Assembly: GCA_040904925.1 (NCBI GenBank)
Contig: JBBDSP010000026.1
Span: forward strand, 1-18,766
DNA length: 18,766 nt
DNA from: Gracilimonas sp040904925
Lineage (GTDB): Bacteria; Bacteroidota; Rhodothermia; Balneolales; Balneolaceae
Direction: 5' to 3'
Shown here in pieces: positions 1 through 6,590 of the stretch. Position 1 is the stretch's first letter. Each line of letters opens with the position of its first letter. The notes under the pieces were generated by a model that saw nothing but the letters and a program-made list of their open reading frames with translations, ran no database searches and had not been told where the DNA came from. The position numbers and the translations under genes were made by a program.

Positions 1-43
1 ATACATACAACATACTGACCTTTCAACACGTCCGGATAAAATA

Positions 44-80
44 AAAGCCTCACTCAAATACTATATGAGTGAAGCTTTTT
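44..80. terminator. Bidirectional intrinsic terminator
   Basis: A near-perfect stem pairs 45-56 with 66-77 (one C/A mismatch at 49/73, loop 57-65). It is flanked by an A-rich run on the left and a T run on the right, so it can end transcription in both directions. On the minus strand it closes the aldehyde dehydrogenase gene that ends at 100. The T run on the plus strand suggests a convergent gene to the left of the window. Confidence 0.85.
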
Positions 81-99
81 TATTTTTATTGAGTAAACC

Positions 100-1716
100 T
101 TACTTGTTGGCAAACTCAAACTTTTCGAGATCATAATCTACACCATCTGCAGGTCGCAGTGTGGTAGATTTGGGCTCTAAGAAATACTTGAGATAATCAC
201 GTCCGCCGGCTTTGGCATCGGTGCCACTCAATTTGAAACCGCCAAAAGGCTGTGCACCAACAAGAGCTCCGGTACACTTTCTGTTGATGTATAAGTTACC
301 AACACGATATTCGCGAAGAGCACGGTCGATCTTTTGGGGGTCTTTAGAGAAGTAAGCCCCGGTTAAAGCATAATCAACACCATTGGCAATGCGTAGCGCA
401 TCATTAGTATCTTTGGCTTTGATGAAAGCTGTAACAGGACCGAATATTTCTTCCTGTGCAATACGATCATTTTCGTCAATATCGGCGAAGACGGTAGGCT
501 CAATGTAATATCCTTCGTCCTCGGTATCCGCACGTTTACCGCCGGCCATGAGGCGGCCTTCTTTCTTGCCGATCTCAATATAGCTCATGATCTTATCAAC
601 AGCTTTTTGATTTATAACGGCTCCTGATATATGATTGTGTTTAGAATTTCCAACAGTCAATGCTTTGGTTTTAGCAACAACTTTTTCAAGTAACTCATCA
701 TAAATATCCTGATGAGCAATCACCCTGGAACTGGCTGAACACTTCTGGCCCTGGAAACCAAAAGCACCTTTCACGATTTCTGTAGCGGCCGATTCGATAT
801 CTGCATCTTCGTCCACAACAGTGGCATTTTTGCCGCCAAGTTCGCAAATCATGCGCTTAAGGAATTTTTGTCCTTCAGGCACTTCGGCTGCAATTTTATT
901 AAGATGTAACCCAACTCCCTTAGAACCGGTAAAGGTGATAAATCTGGTTTTTGGATTTTTGGCAAGATTTTCTCCCACTTCAATATCACCGCCGGTAACA
1001 AAATTAAAGACTCCGGCAGGAAGGCCAACTTCGTCTAAGATCTCTGCGAAAAGCTGTCCCATTTTGGGAGTATCAGGTGCAGGTTTAGCTACTACGGTAT
1101 TACCAACTGCGATTGGCGCAATGGCCATTCCTACAAAAATAGCAAAAGGAAAATTCCAGGGAGATATAGAAACACCGGCACCAATAGGCATGTAGATCGT
1201 GCGGTTGTAGTCGCCCCAGGTTTCAGAAAGTACATCCATTCCGTCATCAATACGAAGAGCTTCGTGTGCGTAATAATCTATAAAATCAATAGCTTCACAA
1301 GTATCAGCATCTGCTTCCAAGTAGCTTTTTCCTGCTTCGCTGATCATCCAGGCATTTATCTCTAGTCTGCGACGACGTATTACATCAGCTGCTTTGAACA
1401 GATATTCAGCTCTTTTTTTAGCTGAAACATGTTGCCAGCTTTCAAATGCATCCCAGGCTTTATCCAAAGCATCAAATGCCTGCTCTTTGCTGGCCATCTG
1501 AAAAGTTCCAATAGTTTCTGAAAGATCAGAAGGGTTTTTACTTTCGAAGGTTCCGGCATCTCCTTTTACGAACTTGCCGTTTATATAAAGGTCATATTCT
1601 TTGTTGAAATTAGATCTGACTTCTTCTAAAGCGTCTTTTTGAGCTTTGTCGTTAGTTGGGTCAGAAAAATCCAGATAGGTCTCATTTTTGTACTTTTCTA
1701 ATGTTTGGTCGGGCAT
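100..1716 (-). CDS. pruA: L-glutamate gamma-semialdehyde dehydrogenase (P5C dehydrogenase)
   Basis: NAD-dependent aldehyde dehydrogenase of 538 residues that oxidises glutamate-5-semialdehyde (in equilibrium with pyrroline-5-carboxylate) to glutamate, the second step of proline catabolism; cytosolic. The ALDH core is complete: the SPWNFPFAIF motif near residue 185, the FTGSKGVG nucleotide-binding loop, the general base Glu292 in CELGGKN, the catalytic Cys326 in GQKCSASS, and EEIFGPV and PFGGFKLSG near the C-terminus. Length and the N-terminal extension before the ALDH core match the stand-alone RocA/PruA type, not the PutA fusion. No proline dehydrogenase gene is adjacent. The ATG at 1716 begins MPDQTLEKY. 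The subfamily is inferred from remembered family features; ALDH activity is certain, the exact substrate very likely. Confidence 0.9.
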   Translation of the reverse strand: MPDQTLEKYKNETYLDFSDPTNDKAQKDALEEVRSNFNKEYDLYINGKFVKGDAGTFESKNPSDLSETIGTFQMASKEQAFDALDKAWDAFESWQHVSAKKRAEYLFKAADVIRRRRLEINAWMISEAGKSYLEADADTCEAIDFIDYYAHEALRIDDGMDVLSETWGDYNRTIYMPIGAGVSISPWNFPFAIFVGMAIAPIAVGNTVVAKPAPDTPKMGQLFAEILDEVGLPAGVFNFVTGGDIEVGENLAKNPKTRFITFTGSKGVGLHLNKIAAEVPEGQKFLKRMICELGGKNATVVDEDADIESAATEIVKGAFGFQGQKCSASSRVIAHQDIYDELLEKVVAKTKALTVGNSKHNHISGAVINQKAVDKIMSYIEIGKKEGRLMAGGKRADTEDEGYYIEPTVFADIDENDRIAQEEIFGPVTAFIKAKDTNDALRIANGVDYALTGAYFSKDPQKIDRALREYRVGNLYINRKCTGALVGAQPFGGFKLSGTDAKAGGRDYLKYFLEPKSTTLRPADGVDYDLEKFEFANK

Positions 1717-1757
1717 GGGCTTTGTTTTTGAATGATAAAATTTATAAATCTATACAC

Positions 1758-1789
1758 TAAAGATACGCAGAAAAGCGCTCCCAATTCAA
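1758..1789 (-). promoter_or_regulatory. Candidate promoter for pruA
   Basis: Read on the minus strand, TTG (1789-1787) is followed after 21 nt by TATCTTTA (1765-1758). This fits the Bacteroidota primary-sigma pattern TTTG-N19-21-TAnnTTTG with a mismatch at the last base. It lies about 40 nt upstream of the pruA ATG. No experimental support. Confidence 0.35.
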
Positions 1790-1826
1790 CGGGGATCTTA
1801 GAAAGGATTCTAACAACCCTAAAACA

Positions 1827-1857
1827 TTGAATATCGGGCTTTATAATGGTAGCTTTA
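1827..1857 (+). promoter_or_regulatory. Candidate promoter for gapA
   Basis: TTG (1827-1829), 20 nt, then TAGCTTTA (1850-1857) match the Bacteroidota -33/-7 pattern with a mismatch at the last base. Transcription would start near 1863, leaving about 80 nt of 5' UTR that contains the palindromic operator at 1885-1912. It is divergent from the pruA promoter candidate. Confidence 0.4.
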
Positions 1858-1884
1858 GGTAATTCATAAGAACTTTATAGATGC

Positions 1885-1912
1885 TTATTACATTGTAATA
1901 AATGTATTACAA
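1885..1912. promoter_or_regulatory. Overlapping double palindrome, probable operator for gapA
   Basis: Two perfect inverted repeats share an arm. TTATTACA (1885-1892) and TGTAATAA (1894-1901) form a 17-bp palindrome with a 1-nt centre. TTGTAATA (1893-1900) and TATTACAA (1905-1912) form a 20-bp palindrome with a 4-nt centre. The result is three half-sites of one motif (TGTAATA) in 28 bp, downstream of the candidate gapA promoter, where a bound repressor would block transcription. The regulator is unknown. The spacing does not fit the 18-bp Rex site. Confidence 0.6.
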
Positions 1913-1945
1913 GCGTTAAAAATTCAATTAAAAAAAGGATCAAAA

Positions 1946-2947
1946 ATGGCAAAAATTAAAGTGGGAATTAACGGGTTTGGCCGAATAGGAAGAATGGTAA
2001 CCCGCTCAATTCTGGCAGATCACAAAGATAGTATTGAAATTGTTGGAGTGAACGACCTAACCGATACTAAAACCTTGGCTCACCTTTTTAAATATGACTC
2101 CGCTCAGGGCACGTATCCCGGAGATGTAAGCGTTGATGGCAACAAACTGACTATTGATGGTATGAGTTTTGAAGTAAGCGCAGAAAGAGATCCCGCTAAT
2201 CTAAAATGGGGTGAGCTTGGCGCTGAAGTAGTGATCGAGTCTACCGGATTTTTCAGAGATTCAAAAAGTGCTGGAAAACACTTGGAGGCAGGAGCTAAGA
2301 AAGTGATAATTTCAGCCCCGGCTTCTGGCGACGATATACAAACTGTTGTTTTGGGTGTAAACGATGAGAAGATTGATAAAGACGTTGAGATCTATTCTAA
2401 TGCAAGTTGCACCACTAATTGCCTCGCGCCAATGGTTAAGATTCTGGACGACAAATTCGGCGTGAAAAAAGGATTTATGACCACTATCCACTCATATACT
2501 GGTGATCAAGCACTGGTTGATGGTCCTCATAAGGACCTTAGACGAGCCCGCGCAGCTGCGGTTAATATTGTGCCAACTACAACCGGTGCAGCTTCTGCTG
2601 TTGGACTGGTACTACCGCACTTGGATGGTAAACTGGATGGTAGCGCTGTTCGCGTTCCAACTCCAACCGGTTCTTTGACAGATCTTGTAGCAGAACTGAA
2701 TGAAGAGACATCGCTTGAAGAAGTAAATGCATTGTTCAAAGATGCTGCTGCCGGAGATTACAAAGGAATCGTTCAATATACGGAAGAGCCTTTGGTATCA
2801 TCTGATATAGTTGGAAACCCACACTCAACTATATTTGATAGCGACATGACAAAAGTAGATGGTAATTTGGTGAAGATAATTGGCTGGTATGATAATGAAG
2901 CAGGCTACTCTGCACGTACCGCTGATCTCATTACAAGGATTGTCTGA
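1946..2947 (+). CDS. gapA: Glyceraldehyde-3-phosphate dehydrogenase, NAD-type
   Basis: Glycolytic enzyme of 333 residues converting glyceraldehyde-3-phosphate, phosphate and NAD+ to 1,3-bisphosphoglycerate; a cytosolic tetramer. The Rossmann motif GINGFGRIGR is at 7-16. Asp37 in VNDL is typical of NAD preference. The catalytic Cys155 is in NASCTTNCLAP, with His182 in HSYTGDQ as its partner, and the C-terminal WYDNEAGYS motif is intact. Full length for the family. It is a single-gene unit with a strong terminator behind it. The three-half-site palindrome at 1885-1912 suggests specific control, perhaps by carbon or redox state, but the regulator is not identifiable here. Confidence 0.97.
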   Translation: MAKIKVGINGFGRIGRMVTRSILADHKDSIEIVGVNDLTDTKTLAHLFKYDSAQGTYPGDVSVDGNKLTIDGMSFEVSAERDPANLKWGELGAEVVIESTGFFRDSKSAGKHLEAGAKKVIISAPASGDDIQTVVLGVNDEKIDKDVEIYSNASCTTNCLAPMVKILDDKFGVKKGFMTTIHSYTGDQALVDGPHKDLRRARAAAVNIVPTTTGAASAVGLVLPHLDGKLDGSAVRVPTPTGSLTDLVAELNEETSLEEVNALFKDAAAGDYKGIVQYTEEPLVSSDIVGNPHSTIFDSDMTKVDGNLVKIIGWYDNEAGYSARTADLITRIV

Positions 2948-2975
2948 TAGGAGATTTCAATTTCAGAATTAAATT

Positions 2976-3011
2976 AAACTCTTGTTCTCTATTGAGGACA
3001 GGAGTTTTTTA
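2976..3011 (+). terminator. Intrinsic terminator of gapA
   Basis: A 14-bp stem including several G-U pairs joins 2976-2989 (AAACTCTTGTTCTC) to 2994-3007 (GAGGACAGGAGTTT) across a 4-nt loop, and a T run follows. It starts about 28 nt after the gapA stop. Confidence 0.85.
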
Positions 3012-3081
3012 TATCTGTTAACTTGTAAAACTGCGCTGAACTCCTCACATTCCGTAACATCCAAGAATAAACAAGGATACA

Positions 3082-4083
3082 ATGAAACAGGCACTATTTT
3101 TACTATCGGCACTCATAGTTTTATCTCTTTCAGGATGTATGCAACAGGTTGATGATGTTAAAACAGCTGAAATAGCATATGATTTTGAACTTTTGGATAC
3201 AGAGACTCATGCACGCTGGAGCAACACTATTAAGCCCGTTCTCACAGTCCCCTCGGGTTCGGTTATTAAAGTGGCTACACAGGAAGCATCTGCAAAACAG
3301 CTGGATATTAATTCAACGGTAGCAGATCTGGGGGACCTAAGTTTTGATCCTATTCATCCACTAACAGGTCCTGTATATGTTGAGGGAGCTGAACCCGGAG
3401 ATATTCTCAAGGTCACTCTTCATAAAGTTGAAATGGGTGATTGGGGATGGACAGCTATTATTCCAGGATTTGGATTCTTGGCAGATGAATTTGAACAGCC
3501 TTACTTGAAAACATTTGAATTGGGTAAGGATCGAAAAACAGCGAAATTTTCAGAAAATATTGAGATTCCCCTTAAACCATTCCCGGGAGTAATGGGAGTA
3601 GCCCCCGATACTGAGGACAGCCTTTCCACAATTCCTCCAAGAGCAAACGGCGGTAATATGGACGATCCGAATATGACGGAAGGGTCAACCATTTATTTTC
3701 CGGTATTTGTAGAAGGAGCTTTATTCTCGATTGGTGATACGCATGCAGCACAAGGGCATGGAGAAGTATGTGGTACGGCAATAGAGGCGCCCATGAATAT
3801 TATCTATGAAGTAGAAGTTATTAAAGATGGAAGAAATATCAGTGAACCTCAATATGAAACAGATGAGTATTATGCGGTAACGGCTTTTGCAGAAACCATT
3901 GATGAAGCGGCTAAAAAAGCCACAAGGTTCATGATCGATTACCTGGAAGAAGAAAAGGGAATGAGTCGTGAAGATGCCTATGCTTTATGCTCTTTGACCG
4001 GGGATCTTAAAATTGCTGAAGTGGTGGATGTTCCTCATATGTTGGTATCTATGCATATTCCAAAAGATATATTTAAAGATTAG
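3082..4083 (+). CDS. Acetamidase/formamidase-family lipoprotein
   Basis: A 333-residue protein of the FmdA/AmdA (acetamidase/formamidase) family, whose members hydrolyse short amides to acid and ammonia with a bound metal. Residues 1-18 are a lipoprotein signal ending in the lipobox LSGC, with Cys19 as lipidation site, so the protein should be membrane-anchored outside the cytoplasm. The family metal-site motif GDTHAAQGHGE starts at residue 218, with His221 the clearest candidate ligand. Other family-like stretches are the early HPLTGPVYVEGAEPGD and the middle NGGNMD. Characterised formamidases are mostly cytosolic, so the lipid anchor is notable and the substrate is uncertain. It is probably co-transcribed with the peptidase gene 29 nt downstream. 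A GGAT sequence precedes the ATG. Confidence 0.85.
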   Translation: MKQALFLLSALIVLSLSGCMQQVDDVKTAEIAYDFELLDTETHARWSNTIKPVLTVPSGSVIKVATQEASAKQLDINSTVADLGDLSFDPIHPLTGPVYVEGAEPGDILKVTLHKVEMGDWGWTAIIPGFGFLADEFEQPYLKTFELGKDRKTAKFSENIEIPLKPFPGVMGVAPDTEDSLSTIPPRANGGNMDDPNMTEGSTIYFPVFVEGALFSIGDTHAAQGHGEVCGTAIEAPMNIIYEVEVIKDGRNISEPQYETDEYYAVTAFAETIDEAAKKATRFMIDYLEEEKGMSREDAYALCSLTGDLKIAEVVDVPHMLVSMHIPKDIFKD

Positions 4084-4112
4084 TTTATAATTAAAATCAC
4101 TCAAATCTAAGA

Positions 4113-5021
4113 ATGAACTCAACAGTTAAATTACTGGCTATACTTTTTGCGGCGACGTTTTTTGTTTCCTGCACATCCGATCAGGAGGTCTCAACCCTGA
4201 ACCTCAATACTGATCAGCTTATAGAAGACCTGCGCTTTATTTCCTCTGATGAAACAGAGGGCAGGCGTACCGGAACAGAAGGCAATCGAATCGCCAGAGA
4301 ATATTTGGTTCAACGATTTGAGGAAGCTGGGGCTGAACCCTTTCAAGATTCCTATATGCATGAATTCGGTTTCACCAACAGGGATGGTGAGGAAATGATG
4401 GGAATTAACGTGATCGGGCAGATAGCAGGAAGTTCAGATTCTGTGATCGTGATAACAGCTCATTATGATCACATGGGAAAGCGAGACTCACTGATCTTTA
4501 ACGGGGCCGACGATGATGCATCCGGGACAGCTGCATTATTAGCTTATGTAGATTACTTTAGTCAGACGCAGCCAAATCTCACCCTCGTATTTGCAGCTTT
4601 TGATGCGGAAGAAATGGGTTTACAGGGAGCCCGGGTATTCGTTCAGGATTCGGTGTTTTTAGAAAAAGTAAAGATGAACATAAACCTGGATATGATCGCT
4701 CAAAATGACAAAAATGAGATCTATGCAGTAGGCACTTATCACTACCCTCAGTTTAAACCAATACTCGAAAATATTGAAAAAGCAGGGTTGAATTTATTGT
4801 TCGGGCATGATGATCCCAATGGGGAATTAGATGACTGGACATTTTCTTCAGATCATGGCCCGTTTCATCAAAAGGGGGTACCCTTTATTTACTTTGGTGT
4901 AGATGACCACGAGCACTATCACCAGCATACAGATGATTTTGAGACTATACCTCTGGAATTCTATAAAAGCTCAGTGCAATTGATTTTGAATGCCATTTTA
5001 GCCTTAGACGAAAGTATATAA
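4113..5021 (+). CDS. M28-family zinc metallopeptidase lipoprotein
   Basis: A 302-residue secreted, lipid-anchored aminopeptidase of the M28 family, which removes N-terminal residues using two zinc ions. The signal peptide ends in the lipobox FVSC (Cys20). Metal and catalytic residues are all visible: His118 in HYDH, Asp134 in GADDDASG, the Glu166-Glu167 pair in FDAEEMG, Asp193 in NLDMI and His270 in the C-terminal YHQHTDD stretch. No extra domain is present, so this is the short single-domain form. It follows the acetamidase-like lipoprotein by 29 nt on the same strand and precedes a terminator, suggesting a two-gene unit of envelope hydrolases. The peptide specificity cannot be told from sequence. 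Confidence 0.9.
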   Translation: MNSTVKLLAILFAATFFVSCTSDQEVSTLNLNTDQLIEDLRFISSDETEGRRTGTEGNRIAREYLVQRFEEAGAEPFQDSYMHEFGFTNRDGEEMMGINVIGQIAGSSDSVIVITAHYDHMGKRDSLIFNGADDDASGTAALLAYVDYFSQTQPNLTLVFAAFDAEEMGLQGARVFVQDSVFLEKVKMNINLDMIAQNDKNEIYAVGTYHYPQFKPILENIEKAGLNLLFGHDDPNGELDDWTFSSDHGPFHQKGVPFIYFGVDDHEHYHQHTDDFETIPLEFYKSSVQLILNAILALDESI

Positions 5022-5025
5022 AATA

Positions 5026-5058
5026 AAAAAACCCTCAATAATGACATTGAGGGTTTTA
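5026..5058. terminator. Bidirectional intrinsic terminator between convergent genes
   Basis: A perfect 9-bp stem (5031-5039 with 5046-5054, ACCCTCAAT/ATTGAGGGT) has a 6-nt loop, flanked by A-run and T-run so that the pairing extends further. It ends the M28 peptidase gene on the plus strand and the DUF1508-like gene on the minus strand. Confidence 0.9.
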
Positions 5059-5079
5059 AAAATGTAATTAAAAAGTAAG

Positions 5080-5250
5080 TTAAAACTTTCTCAGGTAACT
5101 GGTGCATTCCTTACATTCTTTGCCGTCTTTTCGGGCATCTTCTTCTTTTTCAAAACCCTGACTTGAAAAGGCTTCAATATCACCGCTCTTAGAAACTCGT
5201 CTCCATCTCCATTCGCCTTTAACGTCTTGGTATAATTCACATTTAGCCAT
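5080..5250 (-). CDS. Small DUF1508 (YegP-like) protein
   Basis: A 56-codon gene starting ATG at 5250 and ending TAA at 5080. The product has one YegP/DUF1508-like unit: KGEWRWRRVSKSGDIEAF resembles the family core of a GEWRW-type strand followed by a lysine/serine turn, and GFEKEEDARKDG resembles the helix that follows. YegP proteins usually carry one or two such repeats and their biochemical role is unknown. Three cysteines (Cys4, Cys46, Cys49) include a C-terminal CKEC pair that is not typical of the family and could bind metal. It is bounded by a well-matched promoter candidate upstream and a bidirectional terminator downstream, which supports a real gene. Confidence 0.8.
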   Translation of the reverse strand: MAKCELYQDVKGEWRWRRVSKSGDIEAFSSQGFEKEEDARKDGKECKECTSYLRKF

Positions 5251-5285
5251 AGGTAAGTATCTGATTTATTGTAATTTAATATCAG

Positions 5286-5316
5286 TAAATATACCCAAAA
5301 TGAGCCTCTAACGCAA
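5286..5316 (-). promoter_or_regulatory. Candidate promoter for the DUF1508-like gene
   Basis: Read on the minus strand, TTG (5316-5314), 20 nt, then TATATTTA (5293-5286): the best match in the window to the TTTG/TAnnTTTG pattern apart from the last base. It lies about 36 nt before the ATG at 5250. Confidence 0.45.
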
Positions 5317-5346
5317 TTTTACGCCGATTATAGTGTGATTTTAGCA

Positions 5347-5766
5347 CTATTTGATCACATAGTCATAGCTGATCTCTGAGCCTTTCTCCAAAGCCTTCGA
5401 TACCGAGCAATATTTAGTAACAGAAAGCTCAAGGGCCCGTTCAACTTTTTTGGGATCGAGATCACCTTCAAAGATATAGTGCATATGAATGGTCTTATAT
5501 TCGGAATGGCCGGCCCCCTCAATTTTTTGCCGGTCGCCGTCAACTTCAACTTTAAGCCCGGTAAGTTTTTGCTTTTGTTTTTCCAGGATGGAAACAACAT
5601 CAATGGCACTGCAACCTCCGGCACCTGCCAGCAATAGCTGCATGGGAGAAAGTCCGCCTTCAAGTCCTCCAATGGAATTGCTTCCGTCTATGCGGATCTT
5701 CCCGTTAGTTTCATTTTCCGATTCAAAGTGAAGGCCTTCGCCTAACCAGTTTACATTAATTTTCAT
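5347..5766 (-). CDS. OsmC/YhfA-family protein
   Basis: A 139-residue OsmC-fold protein. The family contains thiol peroxidases that reduce organic hydroperoxides and related proteins of unknown substrate; they act in the cytosol as dimers. The two family cysteines are present, Cys52 in AGAGGCSAIDV and Cys120 in TKYCSVSKAL, along with the GGLSPMQLLLAG helix. The KYCSVSKAL form is the one usually seen in the YhfA-like branch and less so in Ohr. The ATG at 5766 gives MKINVNWLGEGLHF, the normal first strand. It lies 97 nt upstream of the DUF1508-like gene and 55 nt after the DUF4174 gene on the same strand. A 6-bp inverted repeat (5330-5350) overlaps its stop but has no T run on this strand. Confidence 0.88.
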   Translation of the reverse strand: MKINVNWLGEGLHFESENETNGKIRIDGSNSIGGLEGGLSPMQLLLAGAGGCSAIDVVSILEKQKQKLTGLKVEVDGDRQKIEGAGHSEYKTIHMHYIFEGDLDPKKVERALELSVTKYCSVSKALEKGSEISYDYVIK

Positions 5767-5821
5767 AGCTGATTTTTTGATTTAATTTCATTCAACTTAA
5801 TAAAGTTAGTGAATTCAGTTT

Positions 5822-6271
5822 CTATTCACCATTATCCATTTCCAGCTTTCGCATCGGCATGGAGTCAATTTTCTTGAATAGTTTCTCCGCTGAGAGAGAT
5901 TCATCGGTTCGCAGTTTCTCGGTACCGTCTTTACCGATCAGGATAACGGTGTAGTCTGCCTTGGAAACATTGAAATCACTTCGGAGCTCTTCCTCGGGTT
6001 CATCTGGGATAACAGCATTTTTTACGGAGGCACTGGATTGTTTTAATACATAGAAGATTTTTAGGTCACGTTCATCAATACCACTTTGGTTATTTTTTAA
6101 GGTTTTAATCTGTGCCCTGTATTCAGCATTATATGTGTTAAGGGAGAATACCAATAAAACACGGTTTTGCCATTTGTAATCATCCAGATCAAAATAGTCG
6201 AGTTCTTGTGCAATTGAAATGGAAGACATCATTAGTAATGAAACAAACAGTGCTACTGAGAATATTTTCAT
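5822..6271 (-). CDS. Secreted DUF4174 protein
   Basis: A 149-residue protein with a Sec signal peptide (hydrophobic residues 4-20, likely cleavage after AQ or SIA near residue 21) and then a single DUF4174 domain. The domain looks like a thioredoxin-fold relative with no catalytic cysteines: WQNRVLLVFS near 35-44, an acidic/lysine helix, and the family's C-terminal pattern VILIGKDGTEKLR followed by LFKKIDSMPMRKLEM. The biochemical function of the family is unknown. It is the first of three same-strand genes (DUF4174, OsmC, DUF1508-like), although the third seems to have its own promoter. The two oxidative-stress-like folds side by side are suggestive only. Confidence 0.82.
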   Translation of the reverse strand: MKIFSVALFVSLLMMSSISIAQELDYFDLDDYKWQNRVLLVFSLNTYNAEYRAQIKTLKNNQSGIDERDLKIFYVLKQSSASVKNAVIPDEPEEELRSDFNVSKADYTVILIGKDGTEKLRTDESLSAEKLFKKIDSMPMRKLEMDNGE

Positions 6272-6431
6272 GGGGAAATGGTCTTAATTTCATGATCATT
6301 TCACTAACAAAGAGTATAGTAGTTTAGTTTGAGAGAAATGAAACGGGAGGATTGAGAACACTGTTATTACGTTAACATTAAATAACCATTTTTTGGTTGT
6401 ACCGACTTTGAACAATGTTTATTTTAAATCC

Positions 6432-6518
6432 GTGAATAAAACCAACCTACATATTCTTCATCTCCATCAAGATGTCCATCATGCTCATCCCGGACATCAT
6501 CATATCCATGTGCAGTAA
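6432..6518 (+). CDS. Histidine-rich leader peptide of the his operon (hisL-like)
   Basis: A 28-codon ORF with proposed GTG start at 6432-6434 and TAA at 6516-6518, 70 nt before the hisG ATG. Ten of 28 residues are histidine (residues 7, 10, 12, 16, 17, 19, 22, 23, 24, 26), all encoded by CAT, interspersed with varied codons (Leu, Ile, Gln, Asp, Val, Ala, Pro, Gly). This density directly upstream of a histidine operon is the hallmark of ribosome-mediated attenuation, where histidine starvation stalls the ribosome in the leader. The frame is open upstream without an ATG; TTG (6408-6410) is an alternative in-frame start. No Shine-Dalgarno is seen, as for other genes here. A TTG-N20-TATTTTAA element (6397-6427) would place the transcript start almost at the GTG, so either the leader is leaderless or the promoter lies further upstream. 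Confidence 0.8.
   Translation: MNKTNLHILHLHQDVHHAHPGHHHIHVQ
6459..6498 (+). promoter_or_regulatory. Competing hairpins inside the his leader
   Basis: Hairpin A pairs CATCT (6459-6463) with AGATG (6470-6474). Hairpin B pairs GATGTCC (6471-6477) with GGACATC (6492-6498), a perfect 7-bp stem with a 14-nt loop. The two share 6471-6474, so they exclude each other. Both lie within the His codons, so ribosome position decides which can form. This resembles a pause/antiterminator switch; the folding is by eye only. Confidence 0.55.
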
Positions 6519-6528
6519 GCACATTTTG
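6508..6528 (+). promoter_or_regulatory. Hairpin spanning the leader stop codon, possible weak attenuator
   Basis: A perfect 6-bp stem ATGTGC (6508-6513) / GCACAT (6519-6524) has the leader stop TAA in its 5-nt loop and TTTG immediately after. The stem is short and the U run weak for an intrinsic terminator, but its placement at the leader stop is unlikely to be neutral. A ribosome at the stop or stalled on the His triplet at 6495-6503 would melt it. Confidence 0.4.
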
Positions 6529-6590
6529 AATCTCTATTTCTACCTTTTTATTCTTACTTTTTAACCTAACTATTTATTTCCTATTACTAT
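6529..6590 (+). promoter_or_regulatory. G-less pyrimidine-rich 5' UTR of hisG
   Basis: 62 nt between the leader hairpin and the G of the hisG ATG contain no G at all and are rich in T and C. Such RNA cannot form GC structure and could serve as a ribosome (S1-like) landing tract or a Rho-loading site. No Shine-Dalgarno is present before the hisG ATG. Confidence 0.4.

Noticed and set aside
821..1195. 124-codon plus-strand open frame
   Set aside because: Antisense to the aldehyde dehydrogenase core, with composition expected from the shadow of a conserved gene.
1893..1912. Rex-binding site upstream of gapA
   Set aside because: Rex sites are 18 bp with TTGT...ACAA ends; this palindrome is 20 bp and overlaps a second 17-bp one, so the regulator is left unassigned.
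5330..5350. Terminator at the 3' end of the OsmC gene
   Set aside because: The inverted repeat overlaps the stop codon and lacks a T run on the coding strand.
6459..6509. CAT-rich stretch as a microsatellite or CRISPR-like repeat
   Set aside because: CAT triplets are irregularly interspersed with other codons, there is no repeat-spacer unit, and the single open frame explains them as histidine codons.
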